From NCBI RefSeq assembly GCF_947493565.1, contig NZ_CANLRG010000003.1, forward strand, positions 62,001-126,000: a stretch of 64,000 nt of DNA, given 5' to 3'. The stretch comes from an uncultured Lutibacter sp. Lineage in GTDB: Bacteria > Bacteroidota > Bacteroidia > Flavobacteriales > Flavobacteriaceae. The first letter of the stretch is position 1. Every line of letters starts with the position of its first letter. A program made the position numbers and the translations under genes. The notes under the pieces are model-generated. The model searched no databases, had not been told where the DNA came from, and saw nothing but the letters and a program-made list of their open reading frames with translations. Shown here piece after piece: positions 47,341-56,634 of this stretch.

Positions 47341-47546
47341 TTTAAAAATATAAGTTTAAATTGAAATTTATTAATTCCTTCTTTTCGGAGAGAAATCATC
47401 CTTTAATAAGTTGGCAAATTACAAAATATTTTACACATTTTTTTACTTTAAATAGCAGTTTTTAAAGCAAACTAATTGTAAAATAACAAAAAATTAATAA
47501 GAATAATAATGTTATTAAAATAGCCTAAGTATTCATTTTTTTTAGA

Positions 47547-47554
47547 TAAATTTG
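47547..47554 (+). promoter_or_regulatory. -7 box of the cytochrome c gene
   Basis: TAAATTTG, an exact TAnnTTTG match, 25 bases before the ATG. The rest of the 239-base gap to rocD shows no other feature I can support. Confidence 0.45.
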
Positions 47555-47579
47555 TTTTATCAATAAATAAATTAAAAAA

Positions 47580-48008
47580 ATGAAAAAATCATTATTAGTA
47601 TTAGGGTTAATCGCATTGTTTGTAACAAGTTGCGGTGAAAAAAAGAAAGATGAAGTAAAAAAAGAAGTAGAAACTGAAGTAAAAGCAGCGGATAAAGAAG
47701 TGAAAGAAAAAATCAAATCTCCTGCTGATTATATTGCTTTAGGTGAGAAACTATTTACAGAAAAAACTTGTACTACTTGCCATCAACCAGATGCCAAAGT
47801 AATTGGACCTTCAATAAAAGACATCAACAAAGTATACTCCGAAAAAGGAGCTAATCTTGTTGCTTTTCTAAAAGGAGAATCTGAAGCTATTGTTGACACC
47901 GATCCAGGGCAAGTTGCTATTATGAAAGCTAATTTAGATGGCTTTGTAAAAGACTTAACTAGTGAAGAATTAGCAGCACTTGCAGCCTATATGGCAAGCA
48001 TAAAATAA
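47580..48008 (+). CDS. Lipoprotein c-type cytochrome
   Basis: 142 residues. Lipoprotein signal with lipobox VTSC (C19), a charged Lys/Glu linker (about 22-48), then a class I cytochrome c domain with the heme-binding CTTCHQ motif and a probable axial methionine in IMKANLDGF or AAYMASIK. It should be a membrane-anchored periplasmic or outer-leaflet electron carrier. It stands alone with its own promoter and terminator. Confidence 0.92.
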   Translation: MKKSLLVLGLIALFVTSCGEKKKDEVKKEVETEVKAADKEVKEKIKSPADYIALGEKLFTEKTCTTCHQPDAKVIGPSIKDINKVYSEKGANLVAFLKGESEAIVDTDPGQVAIMKANLDGFVKDLTSEELAALAAYMASIK

Positions 48009-48026
48009 AAGCTAAAACACATTATT

Positions 48027-48059
48027 AAAAGCATCCTCAATATAAGGATGCTTTTTTTA
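48027..48059 (+). terminator. Rho-independent terminator after the cytochrome gene
   Basis: AAAAGCATCCT / AGGATGCTTTT with a 7-base loop and a T run, 19 bases after the stop. Confidence 0.9.
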
Positions 48060-48070
48060 TGGTAAAATAG

Positions 48071-48078
48071 TACATTTG
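48071..48078 (+). promoter_or_regulatory. -7 box directly before rlmD
   Basis: TACATTTG followed by CA ends only four bases before the ATG at 48083. If it is used, transcription would start at or next to the start codon, giving a leaderless mRNA. Confidence 0.45.
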
Positions 48079-48082
48079 CAAA

Positions 48083-49498
48083 ATGGCGAGAAAAAAGAAA
48101 CAACAAATATTTGAAAACATCGAAGTTATTGATGCAGGTGCTAAAGGAAAAACCATAGCTAAAGCACCTGATGGTAGAGTAATTTTCTTAACTAATACCG
48201 TTCCTGGAGATATAGTTAATATAAAAACAGGAAGAAAAAGAAAAGCTTATTATGAAGGTACAGCTATAAAATACCACAAATACTCTGAAAAAAGAACCAA
48301 GCCAGTTTGTGAGCATTTTGAGCATTGTGGAGGTTGTAAATGGCAAAATATGGCATATGAACATCAATTAACCTATAAAGAAAATGAAGTTATAAATAAT
48401 TTAAAACGCATAGGACATTTAAATTTACCTGAAATTACACCAATTTTAGGCTGTGAAAAAAACTATTTTTATAGAAACAAAATGGAGTTTTCATTTTCTA
48501 ATAGCAGATGGTTAACTTTAGATGAAATTAATTCTAATAAAGAAATTGATAATAAAAATGCTTGTGGGTTTCATATTTCTGGAATGTGGGATAAAATTTT
48601 AGATATTAAAAAATGTCATCTTCAAGAAGATCCTTCCAATGCTATTAGAAATTTTATTAAAGAATTTGGAATCAAACACCAATTAGAATTTTTCAATCCA
48701 AGAGAACAATCTGGTTTGTTAAGAACTATGATGCTACGTATAGCATCTACTGGAGAAATTATGGTAGTTATTCAATTCTTTAAAGAAAATAAAATTAAAC
48801 GTGAAGCTTTACTAAATGCTCTTTCTGAAACTTTTCCCCAAATTACTTCACTTCAATATGTAATTAATAGTAAAGGAAATGACACTTTATATGATCAGCA
48901 CATAAAATTATTTAAAGGTAGAGATCATATTTTTGAAGAAATGGAAGGGCTAAAATTTAAAATTGGTCCAAAATCATTTTACCAAACAAATTCATCTCAA
49001 GCATACGAATTGTATAAAATTACACGTGATTTTGCTAATTTAACTGGGAATGAAACTGTTTACGATTTTTATACAGGTACTGGTACCATTGCTCAATTTG
49101 TTGCCAAAAACGCAAAAAAAGTAATCGGTGTTGAATCGGTTCCAGAAGCAATTGAAGATGCCAAACAAAATGCACAATTAAACAACATTAAAAACGTTGA
49201 GTTTTATGCAGGAGATATGAAAGATGTTTTTAACAATGAATTTATAAAAAAACATGGACAACCCGATGTAATTATAACTGATCCTCCAAGAGATGGTATG
49301 CATAAAAATGTTGTAGCTAAATTGTTAGAAATTTCAGCAAAAAGAATTGTTTATGTGAGCTGCAACTCTGCAACACAAGCAAGAGATTTAGCACTTATGA
49401 AAGAGCATTATAATATAATTAAAACACAAGCAGTTGATATGTTTCCACAAACCCATCATGTAGAAAATGTGGTACTACTTGAATTGAAAGGGTCTTAA
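48083..49498 (+). CDS. rlmD: 23S rRNA (uracil(1939)-C5)-methyltransferase RlmD
   Basis: 471 residues. N-terminal TRAM domain (about 10-65), four cysteines for a 4Fe-4S cluster (C76, C82, C85 in CEHFEHCGGC, and C178), SAM motif VYDFYTGTGTIAQF, then DPPRDGMHKNV and the catalytic cysteine in RIVYVSCNSATQARD. It methylates U1939 of 23S rRNA; RlmC/RlmCD is the close alternative. The two genes behind it are conserved companions in Flavobacteria. Confidence 0.92.
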   Translation: MARKKKQQIFENIEVIDAGAKGKTIAKAPDGRVIFLTNTVPGDIVNIKTGRKRKAYYEGTAIKYHKYSEKRTKPVCEHFEHCGGCKWQNMAYEHQLTYKENEVINNLKRIGHLNLPEITPILGCEKNYFYRNKMEFSFSNSRWLTLDEINSNKEIDNKNACGFHISGMWDKILDIKKCHLQEDPSNAIRNFIKEFGIKHQLEFFNPREQSGLLRTMMLRIASTGEIMVVIQFFKENKIKREALLNALSETFPQITSLQYVINSKGNDTLYDQHIKLFKGRDHIFEEMEGLKFKIGPKSFYQTNSSQAYELYKITRDFANLTGNETVYDFYTGTGTIAQFVAKNAKKVIGVESVPEAIEDAKQNAQLNNIKNVEFYAGDMKDVFNNEFIKKHGQPDVIITDPPRDGMHKNVVAKLLEISAKRIVYVSCNSATQARDLALMKEHYNIIKTQAVDMFPQTHHVENVVLLELKGS

Positions 49499-49545
49499 AG
49501 ATATTTAACTTTATAAACTGCCGAAAAACTGCCGATAAAATAATT

Positions 49546-49998
49546 ATGAAAAAATATAGTACATTAATAATTTTAGCACTTATCTTAATGTTAAGTTGTG
49601 AAAAAGATGATATTTGTGTTGAAACAACAACTCCAAGGGTTATAATACTTTTTAATAATTTTGATGAGCCTGAAAATTCAAAAGAGCTGAGCTCATTAAC
49701 ATTTTGGGTGAATGAAAATGACAGCATTGTTTTAAACCAAACTATTGATTCCTTAGCTTTTCCTATTGATTTAACTCAAAATTCAACGCAATATATTTTT
49801 AAAACCAATAATATTAAAGATACCATTAACTTAGAATATAATAGAAAAGATATATTTGTTTCCAGATCTTGTGGTTACAAAACTATTTTTGAAGAAGTTC
49901 AAAATAAAAGCAATACTTTTAATTGGGTGAAAGATATCACTATTAATCAGACAACTATTGAAAATGAAACAGCTACGCATATTACCATTTTACATTAG
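49546..49998 (+). CDS. DUF6452 family lipoprotein
   Basis: 150 residues with a lipoprotein signal (LIILALILMLSCEKDD, lipobox C18). Short beta-rich mature part with CVETTTPRVIILFNNF and SRSCGYKTIFEEV. This pattern corresponds to the DUF6452 family as I recall it, which is commonly found after rlmD in flavobacteria together with DUF6048. Function unknown, cell envelope location. Its 3' end overlaps the next gene by 35 bases. Confidence 0.78.
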   Translation: MKKYSTLIILALILMLSCEKDDICVETTTPRVIILFNNFDEPENSKELSSLTFWVNENDSIVLNQTIDSLAFPIDLTQNSTQYIFKTNNIKDTINLEYNRKDIFVSRSCGYKTIFEEVQNKSNTFNWVKDITINQTTIENETATHITILH

Positions 49999-50656
49999 TT
50001 TATTAACTACGTTCATTGTTTTTTCTCAACAAGAAAAAGATACCGTAAAAACAAAAGAAAGTTATGGAATTAGAGTTGGTATAGATATCAGCAAACCAAT
50101 CACAACTTATTTTGAACCTGAAACAAAAGGAATTGAGCTAATTGGTGATATTCGGCTAAAAAGAAATATTTATGCAGCGGTAGAACTTGGTTTTGATGAA
50201 AAAACTACCGAAGAAGATTATCTAAATTTTACAACTAAAGGATCCTATTTAAAAATTGGAGCTAACTACAATGCCTATAAAAATTGGGCAGGCATGAATA
50301 ATGAAATTTTTGTTGGTATAAGATATGGAATGAGCTTTTTTGAACAAACACTAAACAGCTATACTCCAAACGTAAAAGGAACTTACTTTATTCCAGATAC
50401 AGTAAATCCAAATACAGAATTTAAAGATTTAACAGCACAATGGGTAGAGCTTATATTTGGTTTAAAAGTTGAAACTTTTAAAAACCTATATTTAGGAGCG
50501 AGTTTTAGTGTAAAAAAGATGATGAATACTAAGGAGCCTGAAAATTTTAAAAATTTATATGTTCCAGGTTTTAATCGGGTATTTTTAAATGATATGGGTG
50601 TCGGCTTTAATTACACCCTATCTTATCTAATTCCTATTGTAAAAAAGAAAAAATAA
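49964..50656 (+). CDS. DUF6048 family outer-membrane-type protein
   Basis: About 230 residues from ATG 49964 (a TTG two codons earlier is possible). Signal peptide LRILPFYISLLTTFIVFSQ, then amphipathic beta strands such as GIRVGIDISKPITTYF, YAAVELGFDE and YLKIGANYNAYKNW, the layout of a small outer-membrane beta barrel. It matches DUF6048. It starts within the DUF6452 gene (35-base overlap), a strong sign that the two products work together. Confidence 0.82.
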   Translation: MKQLRILPFYISLLTTFIVFSQQEKDTVKTKESYGIRVGIDISKPITTYFEPETKGIELIGDIRLKRNIYAAVELGFDEKTTEEDYLNFTTKGSYLKIGANYNAYKNWAGMNNEIFVGIRYGMSFFEQTLNSYTPNVKGTYFIPDTVNPNTEFKDLTAQWVELIFGLKVETFKNLYLGASFSVKKMMNTKEPENFKNLYVPGFNRVFLNDMGVGFNYTLSYLIPIVKKKK

Positions 50657-50696
50657 AATTTTCGTATTTTTATAACTCTAAAATACTTTACTTATT

Positions 50697-51644
50697 ATGA
50701 AAAATATACCAAGTGTAGATTTATCAGATTTTTTATCTGAAAACCTTACAAGAAAGCAAAAGTTCATCAAAGAAATTGGTGAAGCCTATGAAGAAATTGG
50801 TTTTGTGGCACTTCGTGGTCATTTTTTATCAGATGAGTTAACTGAACAATTATATAAAGAAGTTAAAAACTTTTTTAATCTTCCTGAAGAAGTTAAAGAA
50901 TCCTATGAAATTGATGGAATTGGCGGGCAAAGAGGGTACACTTCATTTGGTAAAGAAAGTGCTAAAGGTAAAAAAGAAGGAGATTTAAAAGAGTTTTGGC
51001 ATTTTGGTCAAGAAGTTGTTGGAAACGACAAATTAAAAGTTCAATATCCAAAAAATGTAATAGTTAATGAAGTTCCTAACTTTAATAAAATTGGAATGGA
51101 AACCTATAAAATGCTTGAAAAAACAGCTATTTACGTTTTAAGAGCACTCGCATTATATATAGGTTTAGATGAGTATTATTTTGATAAATACGTAATAAAT
51201 GGTAATAGCATTTTACGCCCAATACACTACCCTCCTATCATAGGAGAGCCTAAAGGTGCTGTAAGGGCTGCAGCTCATGGTGATATTAATTTAATTACAC
51301 TTTTAATGGGGGCATCTGCATCTGGGTTAGAAGTACAAAATAAAAAAGGGGAATGGATTCCTGTAACGGCATTACCAGAGCAATTAGTTATTAATGTAGG
51401 TGATATGCTTGAAAGACTAACTAACAATAAGTTACGCTCCACCATACATAGAGTTGTTAATCCTCCTAGAGATGAGTGGGATAAACCACGCTATTCCATT
51501 CCATTTTTCACACACCCAATAAGTGAAATGTCTTTAAATTGTTTACCTGAGTGTATCAACGAAACACATCCAAAGGTATATGAAGATATCACAGCTGGTG
51601 AATTTTTAAATGAACGGTTACGTGAATTAGGTTTATTAAAATAA
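50697..51644 (+). CDS. Isopenicillin N synthase-like 2-oxoglutarate/Fe(II) oxygenase
   Basis: 315 residues with the DIOX_N/2OG-FeII_Oxy fold. N-terminal IPSVDLSDFLSE, GFVALRGHFL and the metal ligands HGDINLITLL (H...D) and HRVVNP (H), with the 2-oxoglutarate arginine in RYSIPFF. Family relatives include isopenicillin N synthase and plant ACC oxidase, but nothing here suggests a beta-lactam or ethylene product. The real substrate in flavobacteria is unknown. The 56-residue gene overlaps its stop (TAATG). Confidence 0.9.
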   Translation: MKNIPSVDLSDFLSENLTRKQKFIKEIGEAYEEIGFVALRGHFLSDELTEQLYKEVKNFFNLPEEVKESYEIDGIGGQRGYTSFGKESAKGKKEGDLKEFWHFGQEVVGNDKLKVQYPKNVIVNEVPNFNKIGMETYKMLEKTAIYVLRALALYIGLDEYYFDKYVINGNSILRPIHYPPIIGEPKGAVRAAAHGDINLITLLMGASASGLEVQNKKGEWIPVTALPEQLVINVGDMLERLTNNKLRSTIHRVVNPPRDEWDKPRYSIPFFTHPISEMSLNCLPECINETHPKVYEDITAGEFLNERLRELGLLK

Positions 51645-51814
51645 TGACAAGTAAAGTAACATCTTTTTTAACTTTTGGTATTTTTTTAATCATCGTTGGA
51701 GCTATTTCAAAACTTTTGAAATGGTCTCAAGCAGATTTATTGATTGCTATCGGCTTAGTTTTTGAACTACTTGCTGCATTGCTATTTCTGTGGAAAAAAT
51801 TAAAAAGAAACTAA
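51644..51814 (+). CDS. Small GldL-like membrane protein (56 aa)
   Basis: 56 residues: MTSKVTSFLTFGIFLIIVG then AISKLLKWSQADLLIAIGLV and a third block ELLAALLFLWKKLKRN, i.e. two membrane helices with a short loop and a basic C terminus. The phrase GAISKLLKW...ADLLIAIGLVFE resembles the N-terminal helices of the gliding-motility/type IX protein GldL. The ATG overlaps the oxygenase stop as TAATG, indicating coupling. It is too short to carry the GldL cytosolic domain. Function unknown. Confidence 0.72.
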   Translation: MTSKVTSFLTFGIFLIIVGAISKLLKWSQADLLIAIGLVFELLAALLFLWKKLKRN

Positions 51815-51854
51815 CAATTTTGTAAATTTAAACGTTGAAATTTCTTCAAAAAAT

Positions 51855-52205
51855 ATGAGTAAAAAAAAGTTAAACAGTTTAGAAGATTTAGGTGGATTTG
51901 TTTTTTCAACAAATGACAATTTCGAATTTGAAAAACAAGATGATCAAGAAACTTTAGCACCAAATAATCAGAATTTAGAAGCCCACTTTTCAAATAAAGG
52001 TCGAGGAGGAAAAACAGTAACAGTTATTACAGGGTTTATAGGTTCTGAAACTGATTTAAAAGCATTGGGTAAATTATTAAAAACCAAATGTGGAGTTGGT
52101 GGTAGTGTAAAAGATCAAGAAATAATTATACAAGGTAATTATAGAGATAAAATAATGGAAATCCTTAAAAAAGAAGGATATAATATAAAACGCGTTGGCG
52201 GTTAA
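51855..52205 (+). CDS. SUI1/YciH family translation initiation factor
   Basis: 116 residues with a disordered N terminus and a C-terminal SUI1 domain: GRGGKTVTVITGFIGSETDLKALGKLLKTKCGVGGSVKDQEIIIQG begins near residue 50. This is the bacterial eIF1-like YciH family; the role in start-site fidelity is known mainly from E. coli. The phosphorylase gene follows after four bases. Confidence 0.94.
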   Translation: MSKKKLNSLEDLGGFVFSTNDNFEFEKQDDQETLAPNNQNLEAHFSNKGRGGKTVTVITGFIGSETDLKALGKLLKTKCGVGGSVKDQEIIIQGNYRDKIMEILKKEGYNIKRVGG

Positions 52206-52209
52206 TTTT

Positions 52210-53082
52210 ATGAACAAAATAGCAGCATCAGAATTAATTCTGAACCCCGATGGTAGTATTTACCACTTAAATTTAAGACCTGAAAACATCGCTTCAAACA
52301 TCATATTTGTTGGAGATCAAAATAGAGTTCCAAAAGTTTCAAAACACTTCGATTCTATCGAATTTGAAACCCAAAAAAGAGAATTTCGAACAATTACAGG
52401 CACTTACAAAGGAAAAAGAATTTCAGTCATTTCAACTGGTATTGGCCCTGACAATATTGATATTGTAATGAATGAACTTGATGCTTTAGTAAATATTGAT
52501 TTAGAAACTAGAACTGTAAAAAAAGAACATACCAAACTTCATATTGTGAGAATTGGAACTTCAGGTTCATTACAAAGTTATATTACTGTTGACAGTTTTG
52601 TTTTAGCCAAATATGGTTTGGGCTTTGATGGAATGCTTCATGCTTATGACTGCAAATCAATTTTAGAAACTGAATTAGAAGATGCCTTTATAGAACATAC
52701 AGGTTATAGTCCTCGAAAATCAAGACCTTATATTGTAAAAAATAGCGACGTACTTGAAACTAAATTGTTAAGCGATAAAGTATTTTCTGGTGTAACAGCC
52801 ACTGCAGGTGGTTTTTATGGCCCTCAAGGACGTGTATTGCGTTTAGCAATTCAAGATCCTAAATTAAATAGCAAAATTGACAATTTCGAATTTAATGGAA
52901 TTAAAATTACTAATCTAGAAATGGAAACTTCTGCCATATATGGCTTAGCTAAATTATTAGGTCATGAGGCTTGTTCTATGAATGCCATTATTGCAAATAG
53001 AGCTAACGGAACCTTTAGTGAAGATCCTTACAAACCAATTGAAGAGCTTATTATATATACTTTAAATAAATTATGCTTATAA
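52210..53082 (+). CDS. Nucleoside phosphorylase (uridine phosphorylase-like)
   Basis: 290 residues from the ATG at 52210; a TTG at 52195 would overlap the previous gene. PNP/UDP family: FVGDQNRVPKVSKHFDSIEF, STGIGPDNIDIVMNELDAL, IVRIGTSGSLQ, and the ligand-binding ITNLEMETSAIYGLAKLLGHE near the C terminus. It cleaves nucleosides with phosphate to base and ribose-1-phosphate; uridine phosphorylase is the nearest class, but purine activity cannot be excluded. Confidence 0.92.
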   Translation: MNKIAASELILNPDGSIYHLNLRPENIASNIIFVGDQNRVPKVSKHFDSIEFETQKREFRTITGTYKGKRISVISTGIGPDNIDIVMNELDALVNIDLETRTVKKEHTKLHIVRIGTSGSLQSYITVDSFVLAKYGLGFDGMLHAYDCKSILETELEDAFIEHTGYSPRKSRPYIVKNSDVLETKLLSDKVFSGVTATAGGFYGPQGRVLRLAIQDPKLNSKIDNFEFNGIKITNLEMETSAIYGLAKLLGHEACSMNAIIANRANGTFSEDPYKPIEELIIYTLNKLCL

Positions 53083-53091
53083 AATATTTTG

Positions 53092-53099
53092 TATTTTAG
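53092..53099 (+). promoter_or_regulatory. Candidate variant -7 box before the small lipoprotein
   Basis: TATTTTAG, preceded by G, 24 bases before the ATG. Third copy of the same 9-mer before a gene in this window. Confidence 0.35.
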
Positions 53100-53123
53100 T
53101 GCGTTTAAATAAAAAGAATAAAC

Positions 53124-53282
53124 ATGAAAAAAAATATTCAATACTTCTTTTCGTTAATTATTATTTGTATTGCATTAAGTTCGTGTAAAGCAAGTAAAGG
53201 TTGTGGATTAACAAGTGATGTGCATAAAATAGAACACCATACCAGTTTACAAACTAACAATTTTAAAGCTGAAACTAAATAA
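53124..53282 (+). CDS. Small lipoprotein (52 aa)
   Basis: 52 residues: MKKNIQYFFSLIIICIALSS followed by C21 (lipobox ALSSC) and a short mature part with a second cysteine, KGCGLTSDVHKIEHHTS. Signal and lipobox are convincing; the mature peptide is only about 32 residues. It has its own candidate promoter and is followed by a strong terminator, so it is a separate transcript. I do not recognise the family. Confidence 0.65.
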   Translation: MKKNIQYFFSLIIICIALSSCKASKGCGLTSDVHKIEHHTSLQTNNFKAETK

Positions 53283-53306
53283 ATTTAACTCATATTTAAT
53301 CATTTT

Positions 53307-53336
53307 AAAAATCGCCTAATGGCGATTTTTTTTTTA
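53307..53336 (+). terminator. Rho-independent terminator after the small lipoprotein
   Basis: AAAAATCGCC / GGCGATTTTT with a TAAT loop and a long T run, 25 bases after the stop. Confidence 0.9.
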
Positions 53337-53422
53337 ACAAAAAAATAAGATTAATCGCTGTTTAATATTTTAAATTTAAAATTTAAAAATACAATCAATA
53401 TCAAACTCAAATTTATTCTTTT

Positions 53423-56400
53423 ATGAAACTTTTTAAAACACTATTTACAGCTTTTTTAATAAGCGGTACTATAACTTCTTTTGCTCAGTCCAAAAATGCA
53501 TATTTCACTTTAACTCCAACATTGACTCCCAATGCACAATCAATCATTTTTAGTTACGAAGGTGATTTATGGAAAGTAGCAACTGAAGGAGGTAATGCTT
53601 ATAGGTTAACAGCTATGGACGGAGAGGAAACTAACCCGAGCGTTTCTCCAAATGGAAAATGGCTAGCTTTTTCAAGTAATCAATATGGAAATAATGACGT
53701 TTATATAATGCCTTTAGATGGAGGTGAAATTAAACAACTAACCTTTCATGAAAGCAATGACAATGTAACTTCTTGGAGCTGGGATAGTAAAAAAATATAT
53801 TTTACTTCAGGTAGAGTAAATTCAGTTACAACTTATAGTGTAACTATAGATGGTACAACACCTACTCGATTGTTTGATCATTATTTTAATACCATTCATA
53901 ATGTTGTTGAAGATCCAAATAGTGATGAAATTTACTTTAACGAATCTTGGGAAAGTGGAAGATTCGCACATAGAAAAAGATACAAAGGAGATTATAATCC
54001 AGATATCAAATCTTACAACCAAAAAACTAAAGAGTTTAAAAAATATACTACTTACAGAGGTAAAGATTTTGGTGCTACTTTTGATAGAAAAGGAACACTT
54101 TATTTTAAATCTGATGAAGCAAATGGAGAATACAACTTATACACTCTTCAAAATGGTATCAAAAAACAGTTAACCAAATTTTCAACTTCAATAATGTGGC
54201 CTAAAGTAAGTGCCAATGGTGAAAAAATTGTTTTTAGAAAAGATTATCAAATTCATGTATTTGATGTTGCAACTGGAAAAACTACAAAGCCATCTATTCA
54301 TATTTTTCAAAACAATACTCTAAATAAAGAACAGTCTTATAATGTGAAAGGTGAAATTTCATATTTTGATATTTCTATGGATGAAAAAAAGATAGCTTTT
54401 GTTTCAAGAGGTAAACTATTTGTGTCAGATATTGAAGGAAAATTTATCAAAGAAATTGCCACAAATTTAAACGAAGCAGTACAAGAGGTTAAATGGTTGA
54501 AAAATAATAAAACCCTAGTATATTCTCAATCAACTCAAGGTTATTACAACTGGTTTACTATAAATGCAGATGACTCTTCTAAAGAAAAACAGTTGACCAA
54601 TACAACAATGAATAACAGACAACTTACTTTAAATAGCGACCGAACTAAAGGTGTTTATTTAAGTGGACGAAATGAAATAAATTTAATAGATCTAGAAAAT
54701 TTTAAAAGTACCGTAATTGTATATGATGAACTTTGGGGATTTTACAACGCTAACCCTTATTTTTCTCCTGACGATAAATACATTATTTACAATGCATTTA
54801 GAGATTTTGAAACCGATATTTTTGTTTATAATATAGCTTCAAAAACAAGTATAAATTTAACAAAAACCAAGGTTTCCGAAAGCAATCCAATTTGGTCTTC
54901 TGATGGAAAATATATTTACTTTGCTTCTGATAGATTACAACCAGGATATCCTTTTGGAACCAATAATTCAAAAATTTATAAAATGGCTTTAGATAAATAT
55001 GAAGCTCCTTATAAAATTGAAAAATACAACTCCTTGTTTGAAGAAAAAAAGAAAGAAAAAAATGATGAAAAGAAAGACGATGATAAAATTGCTGATAAAC
55101 CTATTGTAAATATAAATACCAATGGGTTAATGGAACGATTAGAAACAATTAGTCCTAATTTTGGTCAACAAGGTAATCCATCAGTAATTACAAAAGATGA
55201 TGCCACATATATTATTTATGTATCTAACCATAGTGAAGGAAAATCACAATTATGGAAAACCACCATTGAACCTTTTAAAAGAAATAAAATAGAACAAGTT
55301 AGTGATAAAAGAATTCGAGGTTATCAACTTGTTTCTACCAAAAAAAATAATTACTTATTGTTAAATGGAACTATTAATACTTTAAATATAGCTTCAAACA
55401 AACTAAAAGAAATTAGTATTGATTTTAAATTTAACAAATCACTTTCTAAAGAATTTGTTCAAATGTATTATGAAGCTTGGGCGGGTATGGAAGAAAACTT
55501 TTACAATGAAAATTTCCACGGTCAAAATTGGCAAAAATTAAGAAATCAATATGCTTCTTATTTACCTTATGTTACAAGTAGAGCTCATCTTCGATTAATT
55601 TTTAATGATATGTTGGGAGAATTAAATACGTCTCATTTTGGATTTAATTCAAACGGAAAAGAAGAAAATATTTATTATGGAACGAGAACTATTGGAACAG
55701 GAATTATTTTTAATAATTACAACCCATATATTGTAGAGAGAATTGTAAAAGATGGACCAACTGATATTACGGGGAAAAACATCAAAAAAGGAGATCAATT
55801 AATTGCCGTTAATGGAGTTTTGGTAAATGAAAAAGATAACAGAGAACAATATTTTGCAGTTCCTTCATCTCAAAATGAATTAACACTTACACTTCAAAGA
55901 AATGGTGAAAAATTTAATATCAACCTTCACCCTTCATCTAACGGAACTATTCGAAATTTACTGTATGATGAGTGGCAAGATGCAAATCAAAACTATGTAA
56001 ACTCCAAATCCAATAATAAAATAGCTTATGTACATATGAAAAATATGAGCGGAGGAGAGTTAATTAAGTTTAAAGAAGATTTAGTTAGCGATGAAGCATA
56101 TAAAGATGGTTTAATAGTTGATCTACGTTATAATACTGGTGGTAATGTTCATGATGGAGTTTTACAATTTTTAAGTCAGAAAACTTACTTAAACTGGAAA
56201 TACCGAGAAGGAAAATTAACTGGGCAATCCAATTTTAACTATGGAAATAAGCCTATCGTATTATTAATTAATGAACAATCACTTTCAGATGCTGAAATGA
56301 CAGCGACAGGCTTTAAAGAATTGGGGTTAGGAACCATTGTTGGAACCGAAACGTACCGTTGGATTATTTTTACATCAGGAAAAGGATTGGTAGATGGTTC

Positions 56401-56572
56401 ATATTATAGATTACCATCTTGGGGTTGTTATACTTTAGATGGAAAAAATCTCGAAACTAATGGTGTAAGCCCTGATATTTATGTTGAAGAAAGTTTTAAA
56501 GATCGTTTAGATGGTAAGCAACCACAATTAGATAAAGCTATAGAAATAATCTTAAAAGAATTGAATAAGTAA
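53423..56572 (+). CDS. Tricorn-like S41 peptidase with beta-propeller domains
   Basis: 1049 residues with a signal peptide ending at TSFAQS. The first 650 residues are two propellers with PD40 (TolB-like) repeats, for example [19 protein letters not shown] and [17 protein letters not shown]; a Lys/Glu/Asp-rich linker (about 537-560) falls between them. Then come a helical core, a PDZ domain ([20 protein letters not shown]) and the S41 protease domain with the nucleophile in [13 protein letters not shown] and the substrate-site [11 protein letters not shown]. This is the tricorn-protease architecture but exported. It probably degrades peptides at the cell envelope. Confidence 0.93.
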   Translation: MKLFKTLFTAFLISGTITSFAQSKNAYFTLTPTLTPNAQSIIFSYEGDLWKVATEGGNAYRLTAMDGEETNPSVSPNGKWLAFSSNQYGNNDVYIMPLDGGEIKQLTFHESNDNVTSWSWDSKKIYFTSGRVNSVTTYSVTIDGTTPTRLFDHYFNTIHNVVEDPNSDEIYFNESWESGRFAHRKRYKGDYNPDIKSYNQKTKEFKKYTTYRGKDFGATFDRKGTLYFKSDEANGEYNLYTLQNGIKKQLTKFSTSIMWPKVSANGEKIVFRKDYQIHVFDVATGKTTKPSIHIFQNNTLNKEQSYNVKGEISYFDISMDEKKIAFVSRGKLFVSDIEGKFIKEIATNLNEAVQEVKWLKNNKTLVYSQSTQGYYNWFTINADDSSKEKQLTNTTMNNRQLTLNSDRTKGVYLSGRNEINLIDLENFKSTVIVYDELWGFYNANPYFSPDDKYIIYNAFRDFETDIFVYNIASKTSINLTKTKVSESNPIWSSDGKYIYFASDRLQPGYPFGTNNSKIYKMALDKYEAPYKIEKYNSLFEEKKKEKNDEKKDDDKIADKPIVNINTNGLMERLETISPNFGQQGNPSVITKDDATYIIYVSNHSEGKSQLWKTTIEPFKRNKIEQVSDKRIRGYQLVSTKKNNYLLLNGTINTLNIASNKLKEISIDFKFNKSLSKEFVQMYYEAWAGMEENFYNENFHGQNWQKLRNQYASYLPYVTSRAHLRLIFNDMLGELNTSHFGFNSNGKEENIYYGTRTIGTGIIFNNYNPYIVERIVKDGPTDITGKNIKKGDQLIAVNGVLVNEKDNREQYFAVPSSQNELTLTLQRNGEKFNINLHPSSNGTIRNLLYDEWQDANQNYVNSKSNNKIAYVHMKNMSGGELIKFKEDLVSDEAYKDGLIVDLRYNTGGNVHDGVLQFLSQKTYLNWKYREGKLTGQSNFNYGNKPIVLLINEQSLSDAEMTATGFKELGLGTIVGTETYRWIIFTSGKGLVDGSYYRLPSWGCYTLDGKNLETNGVSPDIYVEESFKDRLDGKQPQLDKAIEIILKELNK

Positions 56573-56603
56573 CTCAATTACTTTTATTTAAAACGAAAGC
56601 ATG

Positions 56604-56611
56604 TATCTTTG
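56604..56611 (+). promoter_or_regulatory. -7 box of the cyclophilin-FKBP gene
   Basis: TATCTTTG followed by CAC, an exact TAnnTTTG match, 23 bases before the ATG. Confidence 0.58.
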
Positions 56612-56634
56612 CACTGCTTAAAAAAAATAAGAAA

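Noticed and set aside
46989-47345. 118-codon frame opposite rocD
   Set aside because: Leu/Gln-rich antisense shadow of a well-identified aminotransferase gene.
49518-49540. Short tandem repeat CTGCCGA-AAAA-CTGCCGA before the DUF6452 gene
   Set aside because: Two copies only, 11 bases apart, with no other copies nearby; too little to call a regulatory site.
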